Shown: positions 22,222 through 32,775, counted from the stretch's first letter. The stretch: 64,000 bases of DNA from Peromyscus leucopus (GCF_004664715.2 NC_051073.1:63478379-63542378), one strand, 5' to 3'. Numbers and translations are program-made. Notes: a model not told the origin generated them from the letters alone.

Positions 22222-22643
22222 TTTCTCTGTGGTGATACATTGTGTATCCTAATACATGTGCCTGAGGATCAGAGGACAGAGCCAGCCACTAGATTAGACA
22301 TAGAGGTCAGGAAGCGATCCATCTGGATCTCTGTGAGTTCAAAGCCACCCTGGACTACATGAGATTGACTTAGTCTAGGAGAGAAAACAAAGTCAGGCAG
22401 TGGTGGCACACACCTTTAATCCTAGTACTAGGAAGCACACACAATCCCAAGAAGTGATGTCTGGGCAGAAAAAGGTATACAAGGCGTGAGGAAACAGGAA
22501 CTCACTCTCTTTAGGCTGAGGATTTCGTAGAGGTAAGAACTAGTGGCTGGCTGCTCTGCTTCTCTGATCTTTCAGCTTTCACCCTGATATCTGGCTTTGG
22601 GTTTTTTATTAAAAGACCATCTAAGATTTGAACAACATTTCTC
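22222..22643 (+). mobile_element. solo LTR with 6-bp target-site duplication and internal B1-like block
   Basis: LTR 22228-22637 begins 'tgtggtgataca' and ends 'tttgaacaaca' (TG...CA). Perfect 6-bp repeats tttctc flank it (22222-22227, 22638-22643), as expected for a class II (ERVK-like) retroviral LTR. Inside, two B1-like blocks (22313-22345 and 22392-22425). Homologous blocks occur in the LTRs at 9682 and 13088. A recombination product (solo LTR), since no internal part is next to it. Confidence 0.85.
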
Positions 22644-23095
22644 CAACGTTCTAAGATGTTTTCCACATGGCTATTCACCTTGCATGGCTATTAAACATTA
22701 GAAATTGACTAATTCATGCAATAAGCATGAAATACATGCCATATCATTGAGACTTCAACATACACACAGATCATGACATTAAATGTTAATGTTATATCAT
22801 CTATTGATTTAAAGAAATATTACTGTTCATTTCACCTGTTTCCTTTGAATCTTTCCAGATGGTATTTCTAGAAAAATGTAACCTGCTCGGGCTTACACTG
22901 TTTTCTACTGAACTATCCAGCTGTAGACTTTCAAGATGCTCCTGCAGCCTAAGTACCACATGACTCCATTCATTTTGCTCCTTCTATTAGTTCTTCACTG
23001 CTGCCCTTATCCTCATTATTTAACCATTACAGGGACTCATGTTATAAATGAATTCACTTTTCCAAGTTTATAACCCCATTCCTCCTCCACAACAT

Positions 23096-23098
<3 letters not shown>

Positions 23099-23166
<68 letters not shown>
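23099..23166. repeat. (AC)n microsatellite
   Basis: About 33 uninterrupted AC units directly before a B1. Confidence 0.97.
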
Positions 23167-23167
<1 letters not shown>

Positions 23168-23314
23168 AAGCCTGGTGGTGACAGTGCATAACTTTAATCC
23201 CAGTACTCAGGAAGCAAAGGCAGGCCAGCTTGGTCTGAGTTCAAGGCCAGCTTGGTCTACAAAACAAGTTCCAGGACAGCCAGGACTACACAGAGAAACC
23301 CTGTCTCGAAAACT
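23168..23314 (+). repeat. B1 SINE
   Basis: B1 with a small internal duplication ('cagcttggtctgagttcaaggccagcttggtctac' region), ending 'ctgtctcgaaaa'. Confidence 0.9.
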
Positions 23315-23325
23315 ACCCCAGATTA

Positions 23326-23346
23326 GATAGATAGATACAGATAGAT

Positions 23347-23412
<66 letters not shown>
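23326..23412. repeat. (GATA)n microsatellite next to exon 6
   Basis: Imperfect GATA units at 23326-23345 and about 16 perfect units at 23346-23412. It ends 35 bases from the exon 6 donor site. Confidence 0.97.
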
Positions 23413-23415
<3 letters not shown>

Positions 23416-23447
23416 TTACAAAGTTTTTGATTAACTGTCCTTCTCAC

Positions 23448-23594
23448 CTGCCAGAAAATGAAATGTTCACGGATAATATTCTTCACAGCTTCATTGCTCC
23501 ACACATCACGATTGAGGCACTGGCATGCAAAGTCTTGTACATTTTGAATGTTTATCATCAGCCACTTATTCTGCATCTGGCCACACTCTTTGGC
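23448..23594 (-). CDS. UBXN7: UBXN7 exon 6: UAS domain core
   Basis: 147 bases, exactly 49 codons (residues 157-205): AKECGQMQNKWLMINIQ...IIREHFIFWQ. Acceptor 'attcttacag', donor 'gtgagaagg'. Covers the first beta strands and helices of the thioredoxin-like UAS domain; the WLMINIQ strand and HFIFWQ strand are the family hallmarks. Being in phase at both ends, it could be skipped without changing frame. Confidence 0.98.
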
Positions 23595-23636
23595 CTGTAA
23601 GAATAAGGTTAAATATTTTAAAAAAATAGTTTCAAA

Positions 23637-23782
23637 CCAGGCAGTGGTGGATCACACCTTTAATCCCAGCACTCCGGCAGGCGAATCTCCTAGTTCGAGG
23701 CCAGCCTGGTCTACAGAGCCAGTTCCAGGGCAACCAGAGCCACACAGAGAAACCCTGACTTGAAAAACAAAACAAACAAAAA
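23637..23782 (+). repeat. B1 SINE
   Basis: B1 with short internal deletion, ending 'cctgacttgaaaaacaaaacaaac'. Confidence 0.9.
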
Positions 23783-23904
23783 GTTTCTATTTAGTCCCTG
23801 GTGCAGTCCAGCATTCAGGTGCTGTCCTTTCCATGTGACCACTAAGCATTCTTTTAAAATGGACATCGATGACTCACCACTTCTTTGTGCAGAGGACAAT
23901 GGTT

Positions 23905-24315
23905 AATGCATAACTCACAAGTGGTCCAGGTGCAGAGGAAAGTGTCAGGAGTGCACAGTCCCAATAGCCCCAGGCTCAGCAACCATCATGAAAGAAGGTG
24001 AAGAATTTGAAGAACCAGAAATTGGAGAGGACCAGATTGCAACAGTGTCTTCCTGACCGTGACAGGACTCAACAGCTCTGAGTGCCTGCACAAGGCCTAT
24101 ACAAAACCAAGCCAGTCAACATTCTAGCATGGAGGATGGAGAAAAGGACACGAACCCCCACACCCAACTGAGGAGCTACTGACAGATGACGGCTTCTAGG
24201 ACAGACAGAGTCCATCTTAAGAGTGTCATCCCTGTAGGAATGAACATGCTCCAGTGGATGTGCCCTGAACCATCAGTATAAGGGTAGTGCAAATTAGTCT
24301 CGATGGTTTTAGACA
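23905..24315 (+). mobile_element. L1 3' UTR fragment
   Basis: 'gcacaaggcctatacaaaac', 'aactgaggagctactgacag', 'acatgctccagtggatgtgcc' and 'agtgcaaattagtct' match rodent L1 3' UTR order. No open coding part and no clear A tail, so a 5'- and 3'-eroded copy. Confidence 0.55.
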
Positions 24316-24344
24316 AGGCAGGGACAGAGGCTACAGAAGTTGAG

Positions 24345-24502
24345 GGGCCAGGCGGTGGTGGCACATCCCAGCACTTGGGAAGCAGAGGCAGGTGGATCTC
24401 TGTGAGTTCAAGGCCACCCTGGTCTACAAAGAGAGTTCCAAGACAGCCAGAGTTATTACAGAAAGAAACCCTGTCTCGAAAAACAAAAAACAAACAAAAA
24501 AG
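24345..24502 (+). repeat. B1 SINE
   Basis: B1 lacking 'ctttaatcc' in the head, ending 'ctgtctcgaaaaacaaaaaac'. Confidence 0.9.
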
Positions 24503-24605
24503 GTTAAGAGGGAGTCAACCCTCCCAGGTCAGAGATGTGAATCTGGGAGGAGTTACTAGAACAGGGAATGAATATGATTAAAATACGCTGTAACAAATTC
24601 AAACA

Positions 24606-24710
24606 GGTATGGGTGGTGCACACCTTTAATCCCAGCATGGGTAGGCAGACATCTAAGGCTATATAGAGAGACTCTGTCTCAAACTGCTGCCAAAAAAAGA
24701 AAGAAAAAAT
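24606..24710 (+). repeat. B1 SINE with internal deletion
   Basis: Head 'tgggtggtgcacacctttaatcccagca' joined to 'aggctatatagagagactctgtctcaaa'. Confidence 0.8.
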
Positions 24711-24756
24711 AAATTATCAAATAATTAATAAGAATATTTTTAAAATGATATTTAGA

Positions 24757-24943
24757 GGCTCGAGTTATAGCTAGAGTTAAAAGTACTTGACACTCTTGCA
24801 GAGAAATGGAGTTTGGTTCCCAGGAACTATGCTCAGTGGCTCATAGTTCCAAAGGATCTGATTCCTCTTCCGGCCTCCGAGGGCAACTTCATGCACATGC
24901 ATTCATGTGCACATACATATACATAAGTAATAAATCTTTAATA
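24757..24943 (+). repeat. B3-like SINE
   Basis: 'ctcttgcagagaaatggagtttggttccca' and 'ataagtaataaatcttta' define a diverged forward copy. Confidence 0.65.
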
Positions 24944-25179
24944 TAGAGCTTTTAGTATTTATACATTATTATTTTGCATATACCTAATCCTTGAGATAGC
25001 TATCAATGAGTGGATTAGGAGAAATCAGGACTGGTGAAATTACACTTTACAGAGCACAGACCTTTAGGATAGTGACTGGGAGGAAAGGCCCACTCCGAAG
25101 TTAGCCTGCACCAGCCACTGGATGAATGAAAATTGGAGGAAGTAATTACGTACACACTTGCAAGCCCCTTTCCTTCTCA

Positions 25180-25425
25180 ATGTGCACATGAGGCCAGTGC
25201 CATTGTCAGACTCCAGCTCTCCAGGAAGTTTCTAGGCCTTAAGCACCAGAAGGGATGGCTGAAGCACCCAGCTTCTTAGATTGGGCAGCTCAAGTATACA
25301 AGCGGCCACCGCTGAACTAACTACCAGCCAGTATCATTAAGGCAACCTAATAAATCCCTTTTTTTTTTTTTATAATAATATGCACAATAGTCTTGATTCT
25401 GCTCCTGCAGAGAACTTCAGTAGTC
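25180..25425 (+). mobile_element. LTR-like interspersed repeat fragment
   Basis: 'ccttaagcaccagaagggatggctgaagc', 'cctaataaatccctttt' (polyadenylation-like) and 'attctgctcctgcagagaac' resemble a known type of rodent LTR-like repeat. Family not assigned. Confidence 0.38.
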
Positions 25426-25594
25426 TATAAAGCAGAGAAAGGGGAATGCTGGCTTTAAGCTGGCTGCTGGAACCCCACCTAAAAGAAATGGTGCTACCCA
25501 CTTCAGTGTAACAGTCTTACCCCTCAGCAAATCCTCTCTGGATTTTCCGAGTATCTTGACAACGGGATAGTTTTGTTTTAATTTTTATCTGTTT

Positions 25595-25794
25595 GTTTTT
25601 AAAGGCTTATTTATTTTTATTTGAGTGCATGTTTATGAGTTTATGTGCATGCCTGCTATCTGTAGAGACCAGAAGAGGGCATCAGATCCCCTAGAACTGC
25701 AGTTGTGAGCCACCATGTGAGTGCTAGGAACTGAACCCGGATCCTCTGCAAGAGCGGCAAACACTCTTAACTGCTAAGCCGTCTCTCCAGCCCC
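25595..25794 (-). repeat. B3-like SINE
   Basis: Reverse copy: 'cagatcccctagaactgcagttgtgagcc' core and 'gccgtctctccagcccc' head. Confidence 0.82.
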
Positions 25795-26312
25795 TATTGC
25801 TGTTTTCTCAATGACAGTTGTTTTCGCTGTGGTGAGAAGGGAACATATTCCCCTTGCTTTGCCTAAAAGTTAACAGATGGTCAAGTAAACCTGCCCCAGG
25901 AAGTTTCCATCTGGGTTTAGGAAAGATAAAGCTAGGAAGAACTAGGGGGAGAATATATTCTGCAATTTGATTCAGACCTATTTCCAATATTCCCAGTACA
26001 TGTGTGAAACCACAAATAACAAATATACACAAGTTTAATGTATTGTCCACTCTAACCAAGCACTACCCCACCCAGACTGAACTTTTACAACGAACGTCAG
26101 ATATGACAGCAAAACTAGTAAAAAAAAATTTTTCCTTCTTCACAAATTTCATGGATAGTTCATTCTTACTACAGACCAAGACTTATCACCCTTTTACTTA
26201 AAGGAAACACTTCACAATCTGCCTGTGATATACTCAATTACCAATATCACTAGTTAAGTTTGGGGTCACAATGAAGGAAACACAAAGCATTTAAGATGAT
26301 ACAAATTGAGTT

Positions 26313-26430
26313 GGGTGTGGTGGTGTACACCTTTAATTTCAGAGTCAGTCTGGTCTACATAATGAGTTCCAGAACAGCCAGAGTTACATAGTGAGACCCT
26401 GTCTCAAAACAAAACAAAAAAAAAAAAACT
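26313..26430 (+). repeat. B1 SINE with internal deletion
   Basis: Head 'gggtgtggtggtgtacacctttaat' joined to 'agtctggtctacataatgag', tail A-rich. Confidence 0.85.
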
Positions 26431-26469
26431 AAATAAATAAAATGAAGATATTATAAGTTGATCAATGTT

Positions 26470-26613
26470 TTTTCTTTTTGTTTTTTCCAAGACAAGGTTT
26501 CTCTGTGTAGTCCCAGGTGACCCGGAACTCACTCTGTAGATCAGGCTGGCCTTGAACTCAGCAATCCACCTGCCTCCTCCTTCCTAGTGCTAGGTGTGCA
26601 CTACCACCACCGC
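26470..26613 (-). repeat. B1 SINE
   Basis: Reverse B1. Flanking 'aagttgatcaat' (26456-26467) and 'aagttcatcaat' (26617-26628) are a probable slightly diverged target-site duplication. Confidence 0.88.
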
Positions 26614-26657
26614 AGTAAGTTCATCAATTTATATTACCCCAGATCAGTTAGCTAAAT

Positions 26658-26884
26658 AATAAACAGGTAGGTAGGGCTGGAGAGATGGCTCAGCTGTTAA
26701 CAGCACTGCCTGCTCTTCCAGGGGTCCTGAGTTCAATTCCCGGCAACCACATGGTGGCTCAAAACCATCTATGAGATCTGGTGCCCTCTTCTGGCCTGCA
26801 GAGACACATGCAGGCAGAACACTGTATACATAATAAATAAATAAATCTTAAAAAAAAAAATAAAAATAAATAAACAGGTAGGTA
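26658..26884 (+). repeat. B2 SINE with 16-bp target-site duplication
   Basis: B2 26674-26868, near consensus. Perfect repeat aataaacaggtaggta at 26658-26673 and 26869-26884. Confidence 0.95.
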
Positions 26885-26958
26885 ATAGATATTATATAGA
26901 TACACTGTCCTGAGTGGATGGTGAGATTTCATCACGCTACTTAGAACAGTGCATAACT

Positions 26959-27321
<363 letters not shown>

Positions 27322-27491
27322 TTATTTCTGGAACTTTCCATTTAATATTTTGAGACTTCATGTAAATTAAATCTAAGGAAAACTGCAAATGAAGAGACAA
27401 CAACATAGGCAAAAGATGAATACAAATAATTTATAAATGGTTAATAAATATTACACTACATACCCAGCAGTAGTAAAAGATACACACATTT

Positions 27492-27672
27492 TCAAAACTA
27501 ATTTTTTTTTTTTTTCCCCAGACAGGGTTTCTCTGTGTAGTTTTGGTGCCTGTCCTGGAACTCACTCTGTATCCCAGGCTGACCGCGAACTCACAGAAAT
27601 CCGCCTGGCTCTGCCTCCCAAGTGCTGGGATGAAAGGCATGTGCCACCGCCACCAGGCAATTTCAAAACTAA
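27492..27672 (-). repeat. B1 SINE
   Basis: Reverse B1 (27502-27659) flanked by ttcaaaacta on both sides. Confidence 0.93.
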
Positions 27673-27787
27673 GTTTTTAAAAAGAAGAGTTCAAAGTGGT
27701 AAAGATTTTACACTGATGCCACACAAGGCTAATCAAAGGCTCTCAAAATAACCAATCTCATACACTGTTGTTAAAAATAAACTTCAT

Positions 27788-27963
27788 GGGCTGGAGAAAT
27801 GGCTTAGAGGTTAAGAGCACCGACTGCTCTTCCAGAGGTCCTGAGTTCAATTCCCAGCACCCACATGGTGGCTCACAACCATCTGTAATAAGGTCTGGTG
27901 CCCTCTTCTGGTCATACATGCTGTATACATAATAAATAAATAAATCTTTAAAAAAAAAAAAAT
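27788..27963 (+). repeat. B2 SINE
   Basis: 'gggctggagaaatggcttagagg' to 'cataataaataaataaatcttt' and A tail; lacks part of the 3' third. Confidence 0.93.
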
Positions 27964-28079
27964 TTTCATTTACTGCCAGTAAAAATATAAGTCAGTGTAA
28001 CTCTTAAGTTTATTATGCAGAAATAGTTAAGATACTTATTCTCTATAAAAGGAAAAGAAAAGTAAAATTAAAAAATGAA

Positions 28080-28215
28080 AGGCACAGTGGACACAGAGGA
28101 GGCAGAGGCAGACCCATCTCTGTGATTTTGAGGCCAGCATGGTCTATATAATATGTCCAGGCCACATGGTAAGGCCTTGTCTCAAAAAAAAAAAAGAAAA
28201 AAAGGGGGGGGGGGA
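28080..28215 (+). repeat. truncated B1 with A then G tract
   Basis: B1 3' two-thirds; tail is A-rich followed by 11 Gs (28204-28214). Confidence 0.75.
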
Positions 28216-28272
28216 CGGGACACAAACTGTAAACCAGTTTATAGTTACAGTACAGAATCTTCAACAACTTAC

Positions 28273-28385
28273 TGTTTCAAAGCTGCCTTTGTGCATCAAG
28301 TCGATTGGGGGCCGGAACAGATCTGCAAGGGTTGTTAGTTTCTTATCTATTGCTCCTCCATTTCTTAATTCCTGTTCTTGCCTAA
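28273..28385 (-). CDS. UBXN7: UBXN7 exon 5: start of UAS domain
   Basis: 113 bases, residues 119 (split) to 156: IRQEQELRNGGAIDKKLTTLADLFRPPIDLMHKGSFET in parts. Acceptor 'ctgtattgtag' has a short pyrimidine tract; donor 'gtaagttg'. The 'LADLFRPPxxLM' stretch is the conserved lead-in to UAS domains. Confidence 0.97.
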
Positions 28386-28996
28386 CTACAATACAGAAGA
28401 ATAGAAACGCTTTAATTAGCCATAAAATAGAACTGTTAAATTACATAATAAACAAAAGGCCTTATATTGACTGAAAGAGTTATTGAATAGTGTGATTGGT
28501 CTCAAACACAAAAAGTTAATGACTGAAAAAAATACAAAGAATCGAGAAAAAAAAAATTTAGGATTTGGTGGTGGTTACTAGCCAGAGGATAAAAGTAGAA
28601 AATTAAATTAGTTACAGTCATGTATAGAATATTCAAGGCCCTGTCTGTCCCCACAAAACAAACACACACACACATACACCCACCAAAATAAATTCCTTCA
28701 CATATTCATAAGCAACCCAGAAGACAGCTTTCAGAACCATTTCTCCAGTTCTAACAGTGACCCTAACCAATCTATTGTAGCTAGTTCCCATTTTGAATGA
28801 CTCGAAGTAGAGGATATGGACACTGCTGTCCCCATCTACTAGAAGAGCACAGATTCCTTTGAAAACTCAAGCCTTCTCTTTCAACTTTTTCCAAAGTTAC
28901 AGGACCTATCTGTGCCCTGAAGGGGCATGGATAAATAAGTTACAAAACTAGACACAAACCAAAGCATTTCCTATGTATTATCTAAAAGTAACTGTC

Positions 28997-29120
28997 CTGT
29001 GCCAGCTAGATGGCTCATTAAGTCAGGGTACTTGTATATGGAAGGACAGAATCAATTCCAATAAGCTGTCCTCTTGATAGAGGACACTTGAACATCATGG
29101 CTTATACACCACCCCCCAAA
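28997..29120 (+). repeat. diverged tRNA-derived SINE fragment
   Basis: 'ccagctagatggctcattaagtcagggtactt' and 'gtcctcttgatagaggacac' blocks only. Confidence 0.45.
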
Positions 29121-29205
29121 ATAAACAAAAAATGTCCTTTCTTTAGAAATCTTTAAAAGTGTGAGGCCAAGGTACTTCTGAGCTGCACCACAGAAAGGTA
29201 TGAAC

Positions 29206-29850
29206 TGTGCTGACTAGTATGTCAATTTGACAAGCTAGAGTCATCAAAGAGGAAGGAGACTCAATTAAGAAAATGACTCCATAACCACTAGGCTGGCTAC
29301 AGGCAGGCCTGTAGGGCAGTGGTCCTCAACCTTCCTAATGCTGTGACCCTTTAATACAGTTCCTCATGTTGTGATAACCCCCAAACTATACAATTATTTC
29401 ACTGCTTCTTCATAACCATGATTTACTATTGTTATGAATTGTAATGCAAATATCTGATTAGCAGGAGATCTGATATGTGACCCCAGGGAAAGTGTCACCT
29501 GACCACCCCTGCAAAACAGTTGTGTCCCTCATCTTGAGAAACACTGCTGTAGGGCGTTTTCTTAATTCGTGATTGATGGGGGAAGGCCTAGCTCACGGTG
29601 GGTGGTGCCACCCCTGGGCTGGTGGTCCTGGGTGCTATAAGAAAGCAGGCTGAACAAGCCACGAGGAGCAAGCCAGTGAGCAGCACCACAACGTGGCCTC
29701 TGCATCAGCTCCTGCCTCCAGGTTCCTGCCCTGTTTGAGTTCCTGTCCTGACTTCCTTCAGTCATGAGCAAAATAAACCCTTTCCTCCCCGAGTTGCTTT
29801 TGGTCATGGTGTTTCGTCACAGTGATAGTAACGAAATGAGGACAGTGTGT
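29206..29850 (+). mobile_element. LTR-like rodent repeat interrupted by a hAT element
   Basis: Left part 29206-29316 ('atgtcaatttgacaagctagagtcatc'), right part 29547-29850 ('gtgattgatggg', 'gctataagaaagcaggctgaacaagcc', 'aataaaccctttcctccc', 'tggtcatggtgtttcgtcac'). This is an abundant rodent repeat type; its family was not assigned. Confidence 0.6.
29309..29554 (+). mobile_element. URR1-like hAT-Charlie non-autonomous DNA transposon
   Basis: Element 29317-29546 with inverted ends cagtggtcctcaacc and (complement) cagtgtttctcaag. Perfect 8-bp target-site duplications ctgtaggg lie at 29309-29316 and 29547-29554, the size expected for hAT elements. No transposase. Confidence 0.88.
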
Positions 29851-29985
29851 GGATACATGTATGTCATGGTACACATGTGGAGTCCAAGTACAACTTGCAG
29901 GAGTCAGTTTCTCTCTTCTCATCGCGTGGGTCTGAGGGATCAAACTCAGGCTTCACAGCCAGTATCTTTACCCAAATCTTAATGT
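29850..29985 (-). repeat. tRNA-derived SINE (RSINE/B3-like)
   Basis: Reverse blocks 'acaacttgcaggagtcagtttctctc', 'tctgagggatcaaactcagg', 'agtatctttaccca'. Confidence 0.6.
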
Positions 29986-30112
29986 CTCTATAATTTCACC
30001 TTTTAAACACGGTGAACCCTCACAGTAATCAGAACTAATACTAATCATCTTTTTCATTTTAAGAGAAAGGAAGTGGAAGAGGAAGTCGTCAGACTGGTTC
30101 ACAAATACCTAC

Positions 30113-30178
30113 TAGTTTCAGTTTGAAAATCTCGGAAACCATCAAATATTGAACGTGCAGGCCTTCGTCTTTTAGGGG
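30113..30178 (-). CDS. UBXN7: UBXN7 exon 4
   Basis: 66 bases, residues 97 (split alanine) to 118 plus one base: APKRRRPARSIFDGFRDFQTET. Basic cluster KRRRPAR followed by a hydrophobic IFDGFRDF helix. Acceptor 'cttctacag', donor 'gtaggtat'. The basic stretch could act as a nuclear localisation signal (inference). In-frame length, so skipping would not shift the frame. Confidence 0.96.
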
Positions 30179-30267
30179 CTGTAGAAGAAAAACAGAATTG
30201 GTTAAAAAATTAAAACATTAATTCTGAAAATTCTCAAGATATTCCTCATATAAGCATTTCTTTTTTT

Positions 30268-30457
30268 ATTTTGTTTTCTTTTATGTATATGTATATTTTC
30301 CCTACAATGTAAGTTTGTGCACCATGTGACCAGAGGAGTGTCAGATGCCTTGAAATTGGAGTTAAAGACAGTTATGAGCCACAACATGGGTGCTGGGAAT
30401 TGAACCCATGTCCTTTCCAAAAGCAGTCAGTGCTCTTAACAGCCATCTCTCCAGCCC
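30268..30457 (-). repeat. B3-like SINE
   Basis: Reverse copy: 'gtgctgggaattgaacccatgtcc' and 'agccatctctccagcccc'. Confidence 0.82.
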
Positions 30458-30534
30458 CATATGTATTTTAAAACATTCATATTCTTAACAGTGCCTTCTC
30501 TCAGGAAAAAAAAAAAAAAAAAGTAAAGAAAAAA

Positions 30535-30722
30535 GAGCTGGAGAGATGGCTCAGAGGTTAAGAGCACTGACTGCTCTTCCAGAGGACCTGAGTTCAATTC
30601 CCAGCACCCACATGGCAGGTCATAATTGTTTGTGACTCCGGTTCCAGGTGATCTGATACCCTCAACACAGGCATACATGAAGGCAAAAACATCAATGCAC
30701 ATAAAATAAAAATAAATTACTA
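30535..30722 (+). repeat. B3-like SINE
   Basis: 'agctggagagatggctcagagg', 'gactccggttccaggtgatctga', 'cacataaaataaaaataaatt'. Confidence 0.9.
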
Positions 30723-30725
30723 AAT

Positions 30726-30816
30726 TCCAGGACAGCCAGAGCTACACAGAGAAATCCTGTCTCGAAAAACAAAACCAAAAAAAAAAAAAAAAAAAATCAC
30801 TTAAAAAAAAAAAAAA
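30726..30816 (+). repeat. 5'-truncated B1
   Basis: Only the last third of B1 ('ccaggacagccagagctacacagag...ctcgaaaa') plus A tails. Confidence 0.85.
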
Positions 30817-30818
30817 GA

Positions 30819-30988
30819 AGCCTGGCGGTAGTGGCGCACGCCTTTAATCCCAGCACTCAGGAGGCAGAGCCAGGTGGTTCTGTGAGTTCAAGGCCAGCCT
30901 GGTCTACAGAGTGAGTTCCAGGACAGACTCCAACGCTACAGATAAACACTGTCTAAAAAAGAAAAGAAAAAAGAAAGAAAAAGGGAAA
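30819..30988 (+). repeat. B1 SINE
   Basis: Full B1 with altered 3' third ('actccaacgctacagataaac') and AAAG-rich tail. Confidence 0.9.
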
Positions 30989-30989
30989 A

Positions 30990-31196
30990 ATATTTTTGCA
31001 CTTTTTTTTTTAAAGATTTATTTATTTATTATGTATACAGCATATGTGACTGCAGGCCAGAAGAGGGCACCAGGTCTCATTACAGATGGTTGTGAACCAC
31101 CATGTGGTTGCTGGGAACTGAACTCAGGACCTCTGGAAGAGCAGTCAGTGCTCTTAACCTCTGAGCCATCTCTCCAGCCCATATTTTTGCTCTTTT
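30990..31196 (-). repeat. B2 SINE
   Basis: Reverse B2 (31003-31179). Flanks 'atatttttgcactttt' and 'atatttttgctctttt' are a target-site duplication with one change. Confidence 0.95.
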
Positions 31197-31203
31197 AAGT
31201 CAA

Positions 31204-31318
31204 GGCCTGGGGTGGTAGCAGCACCCATGTAATTCCAGCACCTGGGGCATGAGGATCACTGCAAGTTCTTGGCCAGCCTGAGCTACAAAGCAAGACTCCT
31301 CATCTCAAAAAACAAAAT
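31204..31318 (+). repeat. diverged B1-like SINE
   Basis: 'gcctggggtggtagcagcac' head, 'gccagcctgagctacaaagc' middle, 'ctcaaaaaacaaaat' tail. Confidence 0.65.
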
Positions 31319-31454
31319 AGCTCAGTCGGTAAAGTCCATGTTCTGCTCTCAAAATAAACAAACAAAAAAGTCAAGTCTTTCAAGTTATGACCCAATCATC
31401 TTATTATACAAATAAGAAAATCAGAACTAGGTAAGAGAGACCAGATGAAGATTT

Positions 31455-31580
31455 ATAGGGTTTCTCTGTGTAGCCCTGGCTGTCCTGGAACTTGCTCTGT
31501 AGACCAGGCTGGCCTTGAACTCAGAGATCCACCTGCTTATGAGTGCTGGGATTAACGGTGTGAGCCACCACTGCCCGGCT
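31455..31580 (-). repeat. B1 SINE
   Basis: Reverse B1 with short internal deletion; head 'ccaccactgcccggc'. Confidence 0.9.
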
Positions 31581-31604
31581 GTAAATTCTTTTCTTTGTAG
31601 AGAG

Positions 31605-31770
31605 GGCCTCATGTTGTCACGTACCTTTTATCTCAGTATTTGTGAGGCAGAAGTGGACACATCTCTGTGAGTTCAAGATCAATGAGTTCAAGATCAGACT
31701 GATCCACATAGTGAGTTCCACATAGTGAGTTCTAGGACAGCCAGAGCTATATGGTGAGACCATGTCTTGG
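31605..31770 (+). repeat. B1 SINE with two internal tandem duplications
   Basis: 'gagttcaagatca' is duplicated (31667-31694 region) and 'cacatagtgagttc' is duplicated (31706-31733), lengthening the element. Confidence 0.8.
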
Positions 31771-32114
31771 GAGGGAAAAAAATGCTAGGCAAGTGCTCTT
31801 ATCTACCTACAGTCCCAGCCCCTACATAAGTTCTACGCCCTAAGATTTAAAAATTCTATCTTAATGGATGCACACATAGAGTCATAAACACTAAACATAC
31901 ACTGTAAATTTCTGAAGTGTTCCCATGATTACACAGGACAAAGTTCTTCTGCTACCCTTGTAAAGAGCCTATATTCAATTTTTAAGTATTTTACATAAGA
32001 TTTAGAATGCATTAATTGAAATGTCACCTTCTCTTAGAAAAATGTTCTCAAACTTCAAATTACTCATGCACAGCATAGAAAATGGAATTTTGTTGATGTT
32101 GTTTTGCTTTTTGA

Positions 32115-32222
32115 GACAGGGTCTCTCTCTGTCCTAGAACTCACTATGTAGACGAGGCTGACCACCAGATCAACCTGTCTTAGAGCTGGGATTTAAAGAC
32201 ATGTATCACCATGGCCAACTGA
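32115..32222 (-). repeat. diverged B1 SINE
   Basis: 'gagacagggtctctctctgtcctagaac' and 'ctgggatttaaagacatgtatcacc'. Confidence 0.75.
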
Positions 32223-32403
32223 AAATGGAGATTTTAAATAATTCTTTCAGTGTAACGGTTTTAACTGACTTATATATGGTGAGCCTGTCCAGCATATAAC
32301 CAAAACAATGTCCCACATTAATGATTAGAAGATAAGATAGAGAGTCCAAAAGTCTCTTACCCCACATCAAAGCAACTTTTATAAACTATGCTATCACTAA
32401 GTC

Positions 32404-32570
32404 AGCCGGTAGTGGTGGCATACACCTTTAATTCCAGTACTCAGGAGGCAAAGGCAGGCGGATCTCTATGAGCCTGATCTACAGAGCAGGTCCCAGGACA
32501 GCCAGGGCTACACAGAGAAAGCCTGTCTCAAAAAAAAACAAAAAAGAAAGAAAGAAAAGGAAAAAAAGAA
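32404..32570 (+). repeat. B1 SINE
   Basis: Full B1 with a gap after 'ctctatgag' and an A/GAAA-rich tail. Confidence 0.9.
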
Positions 32571-32604
32571 AGTACTAAGTTCAAAGGAAAACAAAACTAC
32601 AAAA

Positions 32605-32722
32605 CAGACAGCTCAGCAGTTGAAAGCAAGTGCTGCTTTGTTCAGTTCCAGCACCACATGGGTCAGCTCACAGCCAGCTCTAACTCCAGCTCCATGGGAC
32701 CCACTCTCCTTTTCTGCATGAG

Positions 32723-32766
<44 letters not shown>
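32605..32766 (+). repeat. B3-like SINE ending in (CA)n
   Basis: 'agctcagcagttgaaagcaagtgctgc' and 'ctctaactccagctccatggga' blocks, then 'gcgcgcgcacacac' and about 18 CA units (32728-32766). Confidence 0.7.
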
Positions 32767-32775
32767 ATAAATTAA

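Larger units (their letters stand above)
20781..23447 (-). other. UBXN7: UBXN7 intron 6
   Basis: About 2.7 kb with B1, B2, an LTR with clean ends, (AC)n and (GATA)n. Bases 22640-23095 and 20790-21060 show nothing recognised. Confidence 0.9.
28386..30112 (-). other. UBXN7: UBXN7 intron 4
   Basis: About 1.7 kb, with a nested hAT element inside an older repeat. Bases 28430-28990 contain no recognised element other than a short CA tract near 28660. Confidence 0.9.
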
